64,000 nt of DNA from Streptomyces spongiicola (GCF_003122365.1 NZ_CP029254.1:992001-1056000); one strand, 5' to 3'. Shown: positions 35,782-44,080, counted from the first letter of the stretch. Made by a program: numbers and translations. Notes: generated from the letters alone by a model not told the origin.

Positions 35782-36336
35782 ATGCGCAAGATCTTCGTCG
35801 ACTGCGGCGCCAACCTCGGAATCGTGCTGAGGCGCTTCATGCACGAGCTCCCGGACCACGACTTCTACGCCTTCGAGCCCAACGCGACCCTGCTCTCCTC
35901 CATCAGCGCGAACGTGGAGCAGGCCCAGCACGCCGGCCTGGTCGAGGTCGCCCCCAGTGCGGTGTGGACCGAGGACGGGACGATCGACCTCTTCCTCGGC
36001 CACCACGAGAGCTCCACCGTGATGCCCGGCAAGCGGGTGCCGCCCGTGTACGACCAGCAGATCGACTACAGCTCCCCCGTCGCCGTACCGGCGGTGGACT
36101 TCAGCGCCTGGCTCCGCCGGACCGCCACGCCGGAGGACCACGTCGTCGTGAAGATGGACATCGAGGGCGCCGAGTACCCCGTGCTCAGGAAGCTGCTCGC
36201 CGACGGGACGATCGACCTCGTCTCCGTCCTCTACGTCGAGTGGCACCACGACCGCTTCCCCGCCATGAGCCGGGCCGAGCACGACGAGGTCGCCGCCGCC
36301 GTCTCCGCACGCGTCGACGTCCGCCACTGGGACTGA
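35782..36336 (+). CDS. FkbM-family methyltransferase
   Basis: A 184-residue methyltransferase of the FkbM type, shorter than usual (about 230-270). Motif I is FVDCGANLGIVLRRF at the very start, followed by YAFEPNATLLSSI and the family's VVVKMDIEGAEYPVLRKLL (near 120). FkbM proteins O-methylate sugars, glycans and polyketides. ATG at 35782. Being in the middle of the operon it probably methylates the product of the glycosyltransferase. Confidence 0.88.
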   Translation: MRKIFVDCGANLGIVLRRFMHELPDHDFYAFEPNATLLSSISANVEQAQHAGLVEVAPSAVWTEDGTIDLFLGHHESSTVMPGKRVPPVYDQQIDYSSPVAVPAVDFSAWLRRTATPEDHVVVKMDIEGAEYPVLRKLLADGTIDLVSVLYVEWHHDRFPAMSRAEHDEVAAAVSARVDVRHWD

Positions 36337-36359
36337 CCGGAGTGAGGGGACACCACACC

Positions 36360-37004
36360 ATGGACACCCAACGCATCTACCTGATCAAGCACGGCGAGAC
36401 GGAGGAGAACCTCCAGGGCATCCACCAGGGCCGCGCGGTCGGCGGCCGGCTCAGCGAGCGCGGACGCGCCGACATGGGGCGGGTCGGCGCCTGCCTCGCG
36501 GCGGCCGGGGTAGCCGTGGACCAGATGCTCGTCAGCCCGATGTCCCGTTGCCGGGAGTCGGCCGGGATTCTCACCGCCGCGCTCGCCCCGGCCGACATCC
36601 GTGTCGACAAGCGTCTGGCCGCCAAGGACAGCGGTCACCTCGGGGGCCGCCCCAGGGAACTCGCCGCCGCCGAGGCCGCCCGCCACGGTGTGCCGATCCA
36701 CCGGCTTCGCACGCCGGGCGGCGAGTCGTCGGAGGACGTGCAGGCCCGCTACGTGGACCTCTGGAACGAGGTCTCCTCCGGGGGAGGGGGATGGGGAACC
36801 ACCGTCCTCGTCGGGCACGGCGGGGGCATCGCCTGCCTGCTGCTGTGGCTCACCGGGAACGGCTTCGACCGGTACCTCCAGCACGTGCCCGGGTCCGCCG
36901 GGGTCACGTGCGTGGAGACCGGCGGACCGGCTCCGCGCATGCGGCTGATGAACGTCTCACCCGCGGACCTGCCCGTCCTCCTCCACTCCCGTACCGCCCG
37001 ATGA
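36360..37004 (+). CDS. Histidine phosphatase superfamily protein
   Basis: A 214-residue phosphoglycerate-mutase-like phosphatase with the catalytic motif LIKHGETEENLQG (KHG replaces the usual RHG; the phosphorylated His and the following Glu/Asn are kept), SPMSRCRESAGIL near 60 and TTVLVGHGGGIACLLL (second His near 160). Last gene of the operon, 23 bp after FkbM, converging on metG. A sugar-phosphate substrate is likely from context. The Arg to Lys change before the catalytic His is conservative. Confidence 0.88.
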   Translation: MDTQRIYLIKHGETEENLQGIHQGRAVGGRLSERGRADMGRVGACLAAAGVAVDQMLVSPMSRCRESAGILTAALAPADIRVDKRLAAKDSGHLGGRPRELAAAEAARHGVPIHRLRTPGGESSEDVQARYVDLWNEVSSGGGGWGTTVLVGHGGGIACLLLWLTGNGFDRYLQHVPGSAGVTCVETGGPAPRMRLMNVSPADLPVLLHSRTAR

Positions 37005-37036
37005 GAGTCGGGACGGTCCGGGTGCAGGGACGTCTG

Positions 37037-38761
37037 TCAGGCTTCCGGGGCTCCGCCGAAGCGCTCGCGGTAGGACTCCAGGTCCTCCTCCGTGATCTTC
37101 GCGAAGAGCACCGGGGGCACCGTGAACGCGGTGCCGGCCGGGACGGCGTCCAAGGACTTGGCCTGCTCCGCCGTCACCCAGGTCGCGGTGTCGTTCTCCA
37201 GGGCGAAGGCCCCGCGCATGGCGGCCGACGAGGTGGGGATGAACGGCTCGGAGACGACCGCGTACAGGCGGATCAGGTTCATCGCGGTACGGAGCGTCAG
37301 CGCGGCGCCGTCGGCGTCGGTCTTGATCTCCAGCCAGGGGGCCTTCTCCTCCAGGTAGGAGTTGCCCGCGGACCACAGCGCACGCAGGGCGGCGGCGGCC
37401 TTGCGGAACTGCAGGGCCTCCATCTGCTCCTCGTACTCGCCGAGCAGCCGTGCGACCTCCTCGCCCAGCTTGGCCTCCGCCTCGCCGGCGGCGTGCCCGG
37501 CCGGGACCTCGTCGCCGAACCGCTTGCGGGAGAACGACAGCACTCGGTTGACGAAGTTGCCGAGGGTGTCCGCCAGGTCCTTGTTCACCGTGGCGGTGAA
37601 GTGCTCCCACGTGAAGGAGGAGTCGTCCGACTCAGGGGCGTTGGCGATCAGGAAGTAGCGCCAGTAGTCGCCGGGCAGGATCTCCAGGGCCGCGTCGGTG
37701 AAGACGCCGCGCTTCTGCGAGGTGGAGAACTTGCCGCCGTAGTACGTCAGCCAGTTGAAGCCCTTGACGACGTCGACCTTCTTCCACGGCTCGCGCACGC
37801 CGAGTTCGGTAGCCGGGAACATCACCGTGTGGAAGGGGACGTTGTCCTTGGCCATGAACTGCGTGTACCGGACGGTGTCGTCGGCCTCGTACCACCACGA
37901 CTTCCAGTCGCGGGTCTCACCGTCGCCGGCGGCGTCCGCCCACTCCTTCGTCGCGCCGATGTACTCGACCGGGGCGTCGAACCAGACGTAGAAGACCTTG
38001 CCCTCGGCCGCGAGCTCCGGCCAGGTATCGGCCGGTACGGGCACGCCCCAGTCGAGGTCGCGGGTGATGGCGCGGTCGTTCAGGCCCTCGGTCAGCCACT
38101 TGCGGGCGATGGACGTGGACAGGTGCGGCCACTGGTCGCTGACGGTGGCGATCCACTCCTCGACCTCGTGCTGGAGCTTCGACTGCAGCAGGAAGAGGTG
38201 CTTGGTCTCGCGGACCTCCAGGTCCGTGGAACCGCTGATCGCCGAGCGCGGGTCGATCAGGTCGGTCGGGTCGAGCACGCGGGTGCAGTTCTCGCACTGG
38301 TCGCCGCGGGCCTTGTCGTAGCCGCAGTGCGGGCAGGTGCCCTCGACGTACCGGTCCGGCAGGAAGCGGCCGTCGACCGGCGAGTACACCTGGCGGATCG
38401 CCCGCTCCTCGATGAAGCCGTTCTCGTTCAGCTTCCGCGCGAAGTGCTGGGTGATCTCGACGTTCTGCTGCGAGGAGCTGCGCCCGAAGTGGTCGAAGGC
38501 CAGCTCGAACCCGTCGTACACGGCCTTCTGCGCGTCGTGGGCCTGCGCACAGAACTCGGCGACGGAGAGGCCGGCCTCCTTGGCGGCCAGCTCAGCCGGC
38601 GTGCCGTGCTCGTCGGTAGCGCAGATGTAGAGGACGTCGTGACCACGCTGGCGGAGGTACCTGGAGTACACGTCCGCCGGAAGCATCGACCCGACCATGT
38701 TGCCCAGGTGCTTGATCCCGTTGATGTAGGGAAGCGCGCTGGTTACCAGGTGTCGAGCCAT
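37037..38761 (-). CDS. metG: Methionyl-tRNA synthetase
   Basis: A 574-residue class I aminoacyl-tRNA synthetase that charges tRNA-Met. The HIGH box is HLGN in [19 protein letters not shown], the KMSKS loop is [10 protein letters not shown] near residue 345, and a zinc knuckle [17 protein letters not shown] sits near 140-160. Length and sequence are those of the normal Streptomyces MetRS. I start at the ATG 38761 ([10 protein letters not shown]) with GGAG nine bases upstream. It is on the opposite strand between two glycan gene groups. If the chromosome has another metG, this could be a resistance or mobile copy; the sequence alone cannot tell. Confidence 0.94.
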   Translation of the reverse strand: MARHLVTSALPYINGIKHLGNMVGSMLPADVYSRYLRQRGHDVLYICATDEHGTPAELAAKEAGLSVAEFCAQAHDAQKAVYDGFELAFDHFGRSSSQQNVEITQHFARKLNENGFIEERAIRQVYSPVDGRFLPDRYVEGTCPHCGYDKARGDQCENCTRVLDPTDLIDPRSAISGSTDLEVRETKHLFLLQSKLQHEVEEWIATVSDQWPHLSTSIARKWLTEGLNDRAITRDLDWGVPVPADTWPELAAEGKVFYVWFDAPVEYIGATKEWADAAGDGETRDWKSWWYEADDTVRYTQFMAKDNVPFHTVMFPATELGVREPWKKVDVVKGFNWLTYYGGKFSTSQKRGVFTDAALEILPGDYWRYFLIANAPESDDSSFTWEHFTATVNKDLADTLGNFVNRVLSFSRKRFGDEVPAGHAAGEAEAKLGEEVARLLGEYEEQMEALQFRKAAAALRALWSAGNSYLEEKAPWLEIKTDADGAALTLRTAMNLIRLYAVVSEPFIPTSSAAMRGAFALENDTATWVTAEQAKSLDAVPAGTAFTVPPVLFAKITEEDLESYRERFGGAPEA

Positions 38762-39110
38762 CCTCGGATGCTCCATTTCGTACGTACGGCGCCGGTGGCG
38801 CTGCCACGGCGGGCCCAGGTCGGGAGGCCGCAGTCGACGCGATCACTCCGATCGCACGTCGGCATCACGCATGGTGACGAAACGGGGCTGCAAGCCACGG
38901 CCATCGTATCGAACCGGGGGTTTGGCCAGCCCACGGGTTTTCCGGCCTCCCCGCGCTGCCCACGAAAAGCACTCGGCCGTCCGAGACAGGCGGCCAAGCG
39001 AGTCTCGTACGGCCGAGGCGCTCCCATCTTACGGCCACCGCCGACCGCGAATCCCGCACCACAAGTACGTCCCCGCTCCCCCAAGCCCAGACCTCAGCAA
39101 GGTGGACCGC
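38762..39110. promoter_or_regulatory. Divergent promoter region of metG and the sugar dehydrogenase
   Basis: About 350 bp without a credible gene. An open frame runs upstream of the dehydrogenase start, but its sequence is Arg/Ser/Pro-rich and unlike the family. No T-box leader is apparent upstream of metG. Confidence 0.4.
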
Positions 39111-40406
39111 ATGATCAGGAATCACGAGCCCCATCGACTCCGTGTGGTCGTCGTGGGGCAGGGATACGTCGGCCTCCCGCTCGCGGTGCGAGCCGCCGAG
39201 ATGGGGCACAGCGTCGTCGGCCTCGACGTTGACGCCGGCCGGATCAAGCGGCTCGTGGTCGGCGAGTCGTACGTCGAGGACGTCTCGGACAGGCGGCTGG
39301 CGCCCCTCCTCGCCGCCGGCGTCTACCAGCCGACCGTCGACTCTGCCGACTGCGCCGGGTTCGACGTGGCGGTCGTCACCGTCCCAACGCCGCTACGCGA
39401 CGGCGCGCCGGACCTGTCGCACGTCGAGGACGCGGCGCGGATGCTGGGCCGCCACCTGACCCGCGGAGCGACGGTCGTCCTGGAATCGACCACGTACCCC
39501 GGGACGACCGAGGAGGTGTTCCGCCCGCTCCTCGAGCGCGGCTCGGGGCTGACCGCGGGCCGCGACTTCCACCTCGGCTACAGCCCCGAGCGCATCGACC
39601 CCGGGAACCCCAGCTGGAGGCTGGAGAACACGCCCAAGGTCGTCTCGGGCATCACCCCGTCCTCCTTGAAGTCGGTCCGCGACTTCTACGCCTCCCTCGT
39701 GGACGCGGTCGTGCCTGTGGCCAGTTGCAAGGAGGCGGAGCTGACCAAGCTCCTCGAGAACACCTTCCGGCACGTGAACATCGCGCTCGCCAACGAGCTG
39801 GCGATCTTCTCCCACGACTTGGGCATCGACGTCTGGGCGGCCATCGACGCGGCGTCCACCAAGCCGTTCGGGTTCATGCGCTTCACCCCCGGCCCCGGGG
39901 TCGGAGGCCACTGCCTGCCCGTCGACCCCTCGTACCTGTCGTGGCGGGTCGAACGAACCCTGGGGCAGAACTTCCGCTTCGTCGAGCTGGCGAACGATGT
40001 CAACAACCACATGCCCGACTACGTGGTGCGGCGTCTCGTCGCGGGTCTCAACGAGCGCGGGAAGCCGCTCAAGGGCTCCCGGATCCTCCTGCTCGGAGTG
40101 GCGTACAAGGCCAACACCGGGGACGCCCGGGAGACGCCGGCGGCCCGCATCGCCGAACTCCTCACCGGTATGGGCGCCGAGGTCCAGGCCGCCGACCCTC
40201 ACGTCCTGGATGACACCCACCCCCGCGCCGCCGGCCTGGAGGGCCTCCAGCGGGTCGAGGTGACCCCCGGTCTGCTCGCGACAGCCGACGCCGTAGTCCT
40301 CCTCGCGGACCACGACGCCTTCGACTACCCCCTGATCAGCGCCCACGCCCCGTACATCCTCGACTGCCGTCGTCGGCTCACCGGCGCCCACGTCGACTCT
40401 CTCTGA
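39111..40406 (+). CDS. UDP-sugar 6-dehydrogenase (WecC/Ugd family)
   Basis: A 431-residue NAD-dependent dehydrogenase that oxidises a UDP-hexose to a UDP-uronic acid. The Rossmann motif VVVVGQGYVGLPLAVRAAEM is at residue 15, VVLESTTYPGTTEEVF near 125, and the catalytic cysteine in PGPGVGGHCLPVDPSYL near 265, with GVAYKANTGDARETPA in the C-terminal domain. YVGLPLA and PSYLSW favour UDP-N-acetylhexosamine dehydrogenases (WecC-like) over glucose, a moderate call. The ATG at 39111 has AAGGTGG upstream. Eleven bp separate it from the epimerase gene. Confidence 0.9.
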   Translation: MIRNHEPHRLRVVVVGQGYVGLPLAVRAAEMGHSVVGLDVDAGRIKRLVVGESYVEDVSDRRLAPLLAAGVYQPTVDSADCAGFDVAVVTVPTPLRDGAPDLSHVEDAARMLGRHLTRGATVVLESTTYPGTTEEVFRPLLERGSGLTAGRDFHLGYSPERIDPGNPSWRLENTPKVVSGITPSSLKSVRDFYASLVDAVVPVASCKEAELTKLLENTFRHVNIALANELAIFSHDLGIDVWAAIDAASTKPFGFMRFTPGPGVGGHCLPVDPSYLSWRVERTLGQNFRFVELANDVNNHMPDYVVRRLVAGLNERGKPLKGSRILLLGVAYKANTGDARETPAARIAELLTGMGAEVQAADPHVLDDTHPRAAGLEGLQRVEVTPGLLATADAVVLLADHDAFDYPLISAHAPYILDCRRRLTGAHVDSL

Positions 40407-40417
40407 AGGGAACCAAC

Positions 40418-41359
40418 GTGAAGATCGCGATCACCGGCGGCGCCGGATTCATCGGCGGCAACCTTGCCCGTGCCCTGACCGAGCTGCCTCAAGTCACCCA
40501 GCTCCGGGTCGTCGACAACCTCTCCACCGGGGACAAGGCGAACCTCGCCGGCCTCGATGTGGACTTCTTCGAAGGAGACGTCCAGAACGCCGCACTCCTC
40601 GACCAGGCGTTCCGCGGCGCCGACGCTGTCGTCCACCTGGCCGCCCTCCCCTCCGTGCCACGCTCCCTGCGTGACCCCCTGGCCAGCCACCACGCCAACG
40701 CGACCGGCACCCTCCAAGTTCTGGAAGCCGCCCGCCGCGCCGGCGGCCCACACGTGATCGCCGCGTCCTCGTCCTCCGTCTACGGCACCAACCCCCAGCT
40801 GCCGAAGCACGAGGACCTCGTCTCCGCCCCCATGAGCCCGTACGCGGTCACCAAGCTCACGACGGAGGCGTACCTGGGCGCCTACCACCACAGCTTCGAC
40901 CTTCCGGTGCTCCCCTTCCGCTTCTTCAACGTCTACGGCCCCGGCCAGCGCGCCGACCACGCCTACGCCGCCGTCATCCCGAAGTGGATCAGCGCCACCC
41001 TCGCAGGCGAGCTGGTGACCATCCACGGCGACGGCACCCAGACGCGCGACTTCACGTACGTGGGCACGGTCTGCGACGTCCTCACCGGCGCCCTGCTCCG
41101 CCGGGTCGTGGACCCCCGCCCAGTGAACCTGGCCTACGGCAGCCGTACTTCGCTTCTGGACCTGGTCCAGGAAATCGAGATGGCTACGGGACGCCGCGCG
41201 CGCCGGGAACACGTGCCTGTCCGCGTCGGCGACGTCCCCCACTCGCAGGCCGACGGCCAGCGGCTGCGAACTCTCTTCCCGGAAGTCGCCTCCGCGGCGC
41301 TTCAGGAAGGGATACCGGCCACAGTCGAGTGGTTGCGTCGGCGGCCTACCGCGTCATAG
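40418..41359 (+). CDS. NAD-dependent nucleotide-sugar epimerase
   Basis: A 313-residue extended SDR of the GalE/WbpP type: ITGGAGFIGGNLARAL at the start, VHLAALPSVPRSL near 70, catalytic Ser (ASSSSVYG near 117) and YAVTKLTTEAYLGAY near 143, RFFNVYGPGQ near 168. It interconverts C4 epimers of UDP-sugars, probably the product or substrate of the neighbouring dehydrogenase. GTG start with AAGGGA upstream. The pair could supply a UDP-hexuronic acid or UDP-HexNAcA to the 33074 glycosyltransferase. Confidence 0.9.
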   Translation: MKIAITGGAGFIGGNLARALTELPQVTQLRVVDNLSTGDKANLAGLDVDFFEGDVQNAALLDQAFRGADAVVHLAALPSVPRSLRDPLASHHANATGTLQVLEAARRAGGPHVIAASSSSVYGTNPQLPKHEDLVSAPMSPYAVTKLTTEAYLGAYHHSFDLPVLPFRFFNVYGPGQRADHAYAAVIPKWISATLAGELVTIHGDGTQTRDFTYVGTVCDVLTGALLRRVVDPRPVNLAYGSRTSLLDLVQEIEMATGRRARREHVPVRVGDVPHSQADGQRLRTLFPEVASAALQEGIPATVEWLRRRPTAS

Positions 41360-41386
41360 CCGTGGGCTGATTCGCAGCGTGCGAGG

Positions 41387-41425
41387 GAACGTGAAGCCCC
41401 GCGTGCGGCCCGGGACTTCACGTTC
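41387..41425. terminator. Bidirectional hairpin terminator
   Basis: A perfect 10-bp stem GAACGTGAAG (41387-41396) with CTTCACGTTC (41416-41425), extended inward by CCCG/CGGG pairs. It separates the convergent epimerase and HAD genes. Confidence 0.75.
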
Positions 41426-41436
41426 GCTCGGAGAGG

Positions 41437-41859
41437 TCAAAGGCGAAGCTGGACGACGCTGGCGATGGCGTAATGCAGCTCCTGCACGTTCTCCAACGTC
41501 CCAAGGAGAACGTCGGCGCCAGCCTCTCTCAGGGTCGTCACCTGGGTCTTCCCGGAGGCGACCGCGACGACCGCGGCACCGCCTTCGAGGCCTGTACGGA
41601 CGTCCTCCAGGGAGTCGCCGATGATGACGGTGTTGGAGCGGGTGAAGATCGTCCCGTGCTTGGCCTGGGCACGCTTCTGCGCGACGGCAACGAGCGCCAG
41701 CCGATGCTGATCGTCGGAGGCGAACGCTCCGATCTCGGTGTCGACGTAGCCTCCGAGGTCGAAGACCGCCAGCTTCAGCAGGGCGTTCAGCTTGAGGTTG
41801 CCCGTGACGACGGTCAGTACGAGATCGGGACGGTCGTGGACCGATCGCAAAGCCTCCAT
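41437..41859 (-). pseudogene. HAD-family phosphatase, N-terminus missing
   Basis: The 140 remaining residues match the C-terminal two thirds of a phosphoglycolate-type HAD phosphatase: VLTVVTGNLKLNALLKLAVF (motif II Thr), then NTVIIGDSLEDVRTGLEGG (motif IV) and AVASGKTQVTTLREAGADV. The first 90-100 residues with the DxDGT nucleophile are absent, so it cannot be active. The break lies near 41865, right at a 19-bp sequence that recurs at 42390, suggesting loss by recombination or insertion. Confidence 0.7.
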
Positions 41860-41974
41860 AGCGCCAATTCCAAGGGATGCCTGCGGAGGGTGCGGGGTGG
41901 GCAGCGGCCGAAGCCACCGCGAGACAGTCAGGCGGCAGGCTGTCGGCCCTGGTTGTCGAGGTGGCAGCGGGCGA

Positions 41975-42367
41975 TCAGGCGTCAGGGTCGACTTCGGGGT
42001 GCGTGAACCGCACGGGCTTGCCCAGCGACCGGGCGTAGGCGATTTCAGCTCGGGTGCTGTCTCCGATGTAGTCGCCGACTACGAGCACCTCATCAGCGAG
42101 CCGGATCTTCGCCCGGTGCAGATCGTCGAGTCGAACCTTCAGCGCCTCGGCCTCGACAGGATCGGACGACCAAAGTTCGTGCCGCGACTTCATGTCACAG
42201 CCCGGTTTGACGACAATCTTTCCGGCTTTGGTCTCCCGCAGATCGGCCTCGGCCATCTCGGTCATGAAGCGGGTGGAGCCGCAGATCACGACGATACCCG
42301 GGAGGCTCAGCCGCTTCTTCGCGTCAGCGAGCCTCTCCTCGGGCGTGAGCAGTTGCGGGTATGGCAC
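41975..42367 (-). CDS. Nucleoside 2-deoxyribosyltransferase-like protein
   Basis: A 130-residue protein with a Rossmann-like fold: IVVICGSTRFMTEMAEADLR near 25, KSRHELWSSDPVEAEALKVR in the middle and RLADEVLVVGDYIGDSTRAE near 90. The CGSTRF and ADEVLVV pieces are those of the nucleoside deoxyribosyltransferase/DUF4406 group, often found on phages and mobile elements, where they are thought to handle nucleotides. Start MPYPQLLTPEER at 42367. Confidence 0.75.
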   Translation of the reverse strand: MPYPQLLTPEERLADAKKRLSLPGIVVICGSTRFMTEMAEADLRETKAGKIVVKPGCDMKSRHELWSSDPVEAEALKVRLDDLHRAKIRLADEVLVVGDYIGDSTRAEIAYARSLGKPVRFTHPEVDPDA

Positions 42368-42465
42368 CGGTTCCTCCTGATGGTGCGGTCCAAGGAGTGC
42401 CTGCGGAGACGAGCCCGTGGCCGGTCGGCCGGGACGGGCCGGCCCCAGGCTCGATCTGGCCAGGT

Positions 42466-42771
42466 TCAGGCCGCGAGCATGGCGGAGCGGCCTTCGACGT
42501 CACCACCACGGAGGTTCTCGATCACTGTCTTCACCATCGGGTTGGTGCACAGGACGACGCGCCGGTCCTGGCTGGTGGGGATGGTCGGCGGGAGGTGCAG
42601 GATGCCTACGCGGGCAAGCTCGGATTCGATGGTGCGGGCGACCGTGCTGCCGGTACGGCCGGCTCCAAGGATGTCCCGCAGGCGGCGGACATCGACTTGG
42701 AGCACTCCGTTCTTCGCCTCGATCGCGGCGATCAGGGAGGCGTAGACGGACGTAGTGGTTGCGCTGGTCAC
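42466..42771 (-). CDS. Hypothetical protein of the island end
   Basis: A 101-residue protein without recognised family. VYASLIAAIEAKNGVLQVDV and VRRLRDILGAGRTGSTVART suggest a small helical DNA-associated protein. It overlaps the upstream gene by ATGA (42768-42771). Its last codons (AMLAA and stop) lie in a 24-bp sequence repeated at 43173. Confidence 0.6.
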   Translation of the reverse strand: MTSATTTSVYASLIAAIEAKNGVLQVDVRRLRDILGAGRTGSTVARTIESELARVGILHLPPTIPTSQDRRVVLCTNPMVKTVIENLRGGDVEGRSAMLAA

Positions 42772-43091
42772 GGTCGAGCGCCCTCCTGCGTGCGGAGCTG
42801 GTTGTCGGGGTGGACGAAGGGGAGGCCGTCCGCGGTGTAGACGGTCTCGGTGAAGGTCTGGAAGCCGAGGATGTTGAACGCCTTCATGGCGCGCGGGGAG
42901 TCGACGTTTCCGAGGTCGTCGTTTCCGATGACGGTCCGCAGCAGGTCCTTCGGTGCCCAGAGGACGGAGCCGATGAGGACGCCATGGCGATGGGGGCGAA
43001 CGTTCGGGCGAGCATCGGCGGCGGCCACAAGGACGCTCTCGCGGGTGATGGCCACCTTCTCACCGTTGATCGTGAGGGTGTGCGTGGTCAA
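42768..43091 (-). CDS. Hypothetical protein of the island end
   Basis: A 107-residue protein, MTTHTLTINGEKVAITRESV at the N-terminus and AFNILGFQTFTETVYTADGL near the C-terminus. No family recognised. I choose the TTG at 43091 because GGAAGGA sits eight bases upstream; an in-frame codon at 43112 precedes the RBS. It overlaps the next gene by ATGA and the two clearly form an operon. Confidence 0.6.
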   Translation of the reverse strand: MTTHTLTINGEKVAITRESVLVAAADARPNVRPHRHGVLIGSVLWAPKDLLRTVIGNDDLGNVDSPRAMKAFNILGFQTFTETVYTADGLPFVHPDNQLRTQEGARP

Positions 43092-43116
43092 TGCGCGTTC
43101 CTTCCGAGACAACGAG

Positions 43117-43146
43117 GGCCTCGGCCACCGAAAGGCGACCGAGGCC
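43117..43146. terminator. Hairpin upstream of the small operon
   Basis: GGCCTCGG (43117-43124) pairs with CCGAGGCC (43139-43146) around a 14-nt loop. It lies between the decayed frame to the right and the RBS of the 43091 gene and could terminate or attenuate transcription. Confidence 0.5.
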
Positions 43147-43164
43147 GATCGTAGGACAACCTGC

Positions 43165-43380
43165 CGGAGTGTCAGGCCGCGAGCACGACGGAGCGGGCGG
43201 CGGTGCGGCTCTCGTCCTCGCCCCCAGACAACGGGGACGGTGGCGAGGACGGCCTTCTGTTCGCTCTCGAAGCATCGGCCGAGGCGGGGATTCCAGCGGG
43301 TCTCGGTGATCTCGACGGCGAGCGCTGCAACCTGCTGCGCCCAGCTCCCGCAGGCCGCGCGCTGAGGCCAGAGGAAACAT
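43165..43380 (-). pseudogene. Decayed small gene next to the right repeat
   Basis: In one minus frame the stretch reads AQQVAALAVEITETRWNPRL and FESEQKAVLATVPVVWG; in another it continues SRTAARSVVLAA and a stop. The tail resembles the end of the 42466 gene (AMLAA), helped by a shared 24-bp DNA sequence. This looks like a frameshifted relative or fragment rather than a working gene. Confidence 0.35.
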
Positions 43381-43416
43381 GATCACCCCAGTCCGGAGGC
43401 GTCGTCCGCGCCTCCG

Positions 43417-43478
43417 CGCCAGGGATTTCTCAGGTACTTTCAGTGTTGTCCGAGGGACTTCCGAGGGACTTTCCGCCG
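43417..43478. repeat. Right copy of the phased AGGGACTT element
   Basis: Four AGGGATTT/AGGTACTT/AGGGACTT-type units start at offsets 0, 11, 32 and 43, so they lie on one face of the helix. The whole stretch aligns with 25962-26023 in direct orientation. It lies about 80 bp beyond the 3' end of rnpB. Spacing like this is typical of cooperative head-to-tail binding by small MerR/excisionase-type proteins; as a pair they could be the ends of an integrated element. Confidence 0.6.
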
Positions 43479-43559
43479 CCTAATGCGGCAAGCCCCCGAA
43501 AGACCGGAGAGAGCCTCCGCCGCAGGTCAGAGGCCCTTTCCGAGGCAAAGCCGCAGGTG

Positions 43560-43987
43560 GCGGCAGACGAGTCGGGCTGTACGCCGGGTTCTGTCACCCG
43601 GCGGCCTCGCGGTCGCCGGGGAGACGGCCATCCATCTGGGACCGGTGTTGCCACCGGCCTCCTGCGGTCTACCCGCGGACTCGGGCGGGCAGCCCTCGAT
43701 CGTCCGCGCAGGGCCGCCGTCCCTTTCGGGCGACGCCCCCTCTTGACCTTGCTCCGGGTGGGGTTTACCGAGCCGCCTGAGTCACCTCAGGCGCTGGTGG
43801 TCTCTTACACCACCGTTTCACCCTTACCGGGGACCGAGGTCCCCGGCGGTCTGTTCTCTGTGGCACTGTCCCGCGGGTCACCCCGGGTGGGCGTTACCCA
43901 CCACCCTGCCCTGTGGAGCCCGGACGTTCCTCGGGAGGCGCCCCTGAGGGGGCCCCACGCGGCCGTCCGCCCGGCTCGTCTGCCGTG
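43560..43987 (-). ncRNA. rnpB: RNase P RNA (class A)
   Basis: The catalytic RNA of RNase P, which matures the 5' ends of tRNAs. Read on the minus strand it shows GAGGAACGTCCGGGCTCC and ACAGGGCAGGGTGGTGGGTA near the 5' end, GGGTGAAACGGTGGTGTAAG in the middle, GGTAAACCCCACCCGGAGCA after it, and ACAGAACCCGGCGTACAGCC near the 3' end, all diagnostic of the conserved core. The ends are set by the P1 helix: CGGCAGACGAG at the 5' end pairs with CTCGTCTGCCG at the 3' end. A TAGCAT (-10) lies at 43994-43999. Length about 428 nt, normal for Streptomyces. Confidence 0.96.
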
Positions 43988-44036
43988 ATGACCATGCTAC
44001 CCGGCGCGTGCGCGTGCCGGCGCCGGGTGCCGGCGT

Positions 44037-44080
44037 CTTCGGTACGAGGACGCCGGGTGGCCGGCGTCCTCGTACCGAAG
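44037..44080. terminator. Perfect 20-bp hairpin between rnpB and the MerR gene
   Basis: 44037-44056 and 44061-44080 are exact reverse complements with a 4-nt loop (GTGG). It lies about 50 bp upstream of the rnpB transcription start and 230 bp before the MerR gene, so it most likely ends transcripts running toward either. The region 44081-44295 otherwise holds only GC-rich simple sequence. Confidence 0.75.

Noticed and set aside
38762..38870. T-box leader for metG
   Set aside because: No specifier-loop or T-box core sequence is visible, and the leader is too short and GC-rich.
43560..43987. Open frames inside the RNase P RNA gene
   Set aside because: The region matches the conserved RNase P RNA core throughout; frames there are chance.
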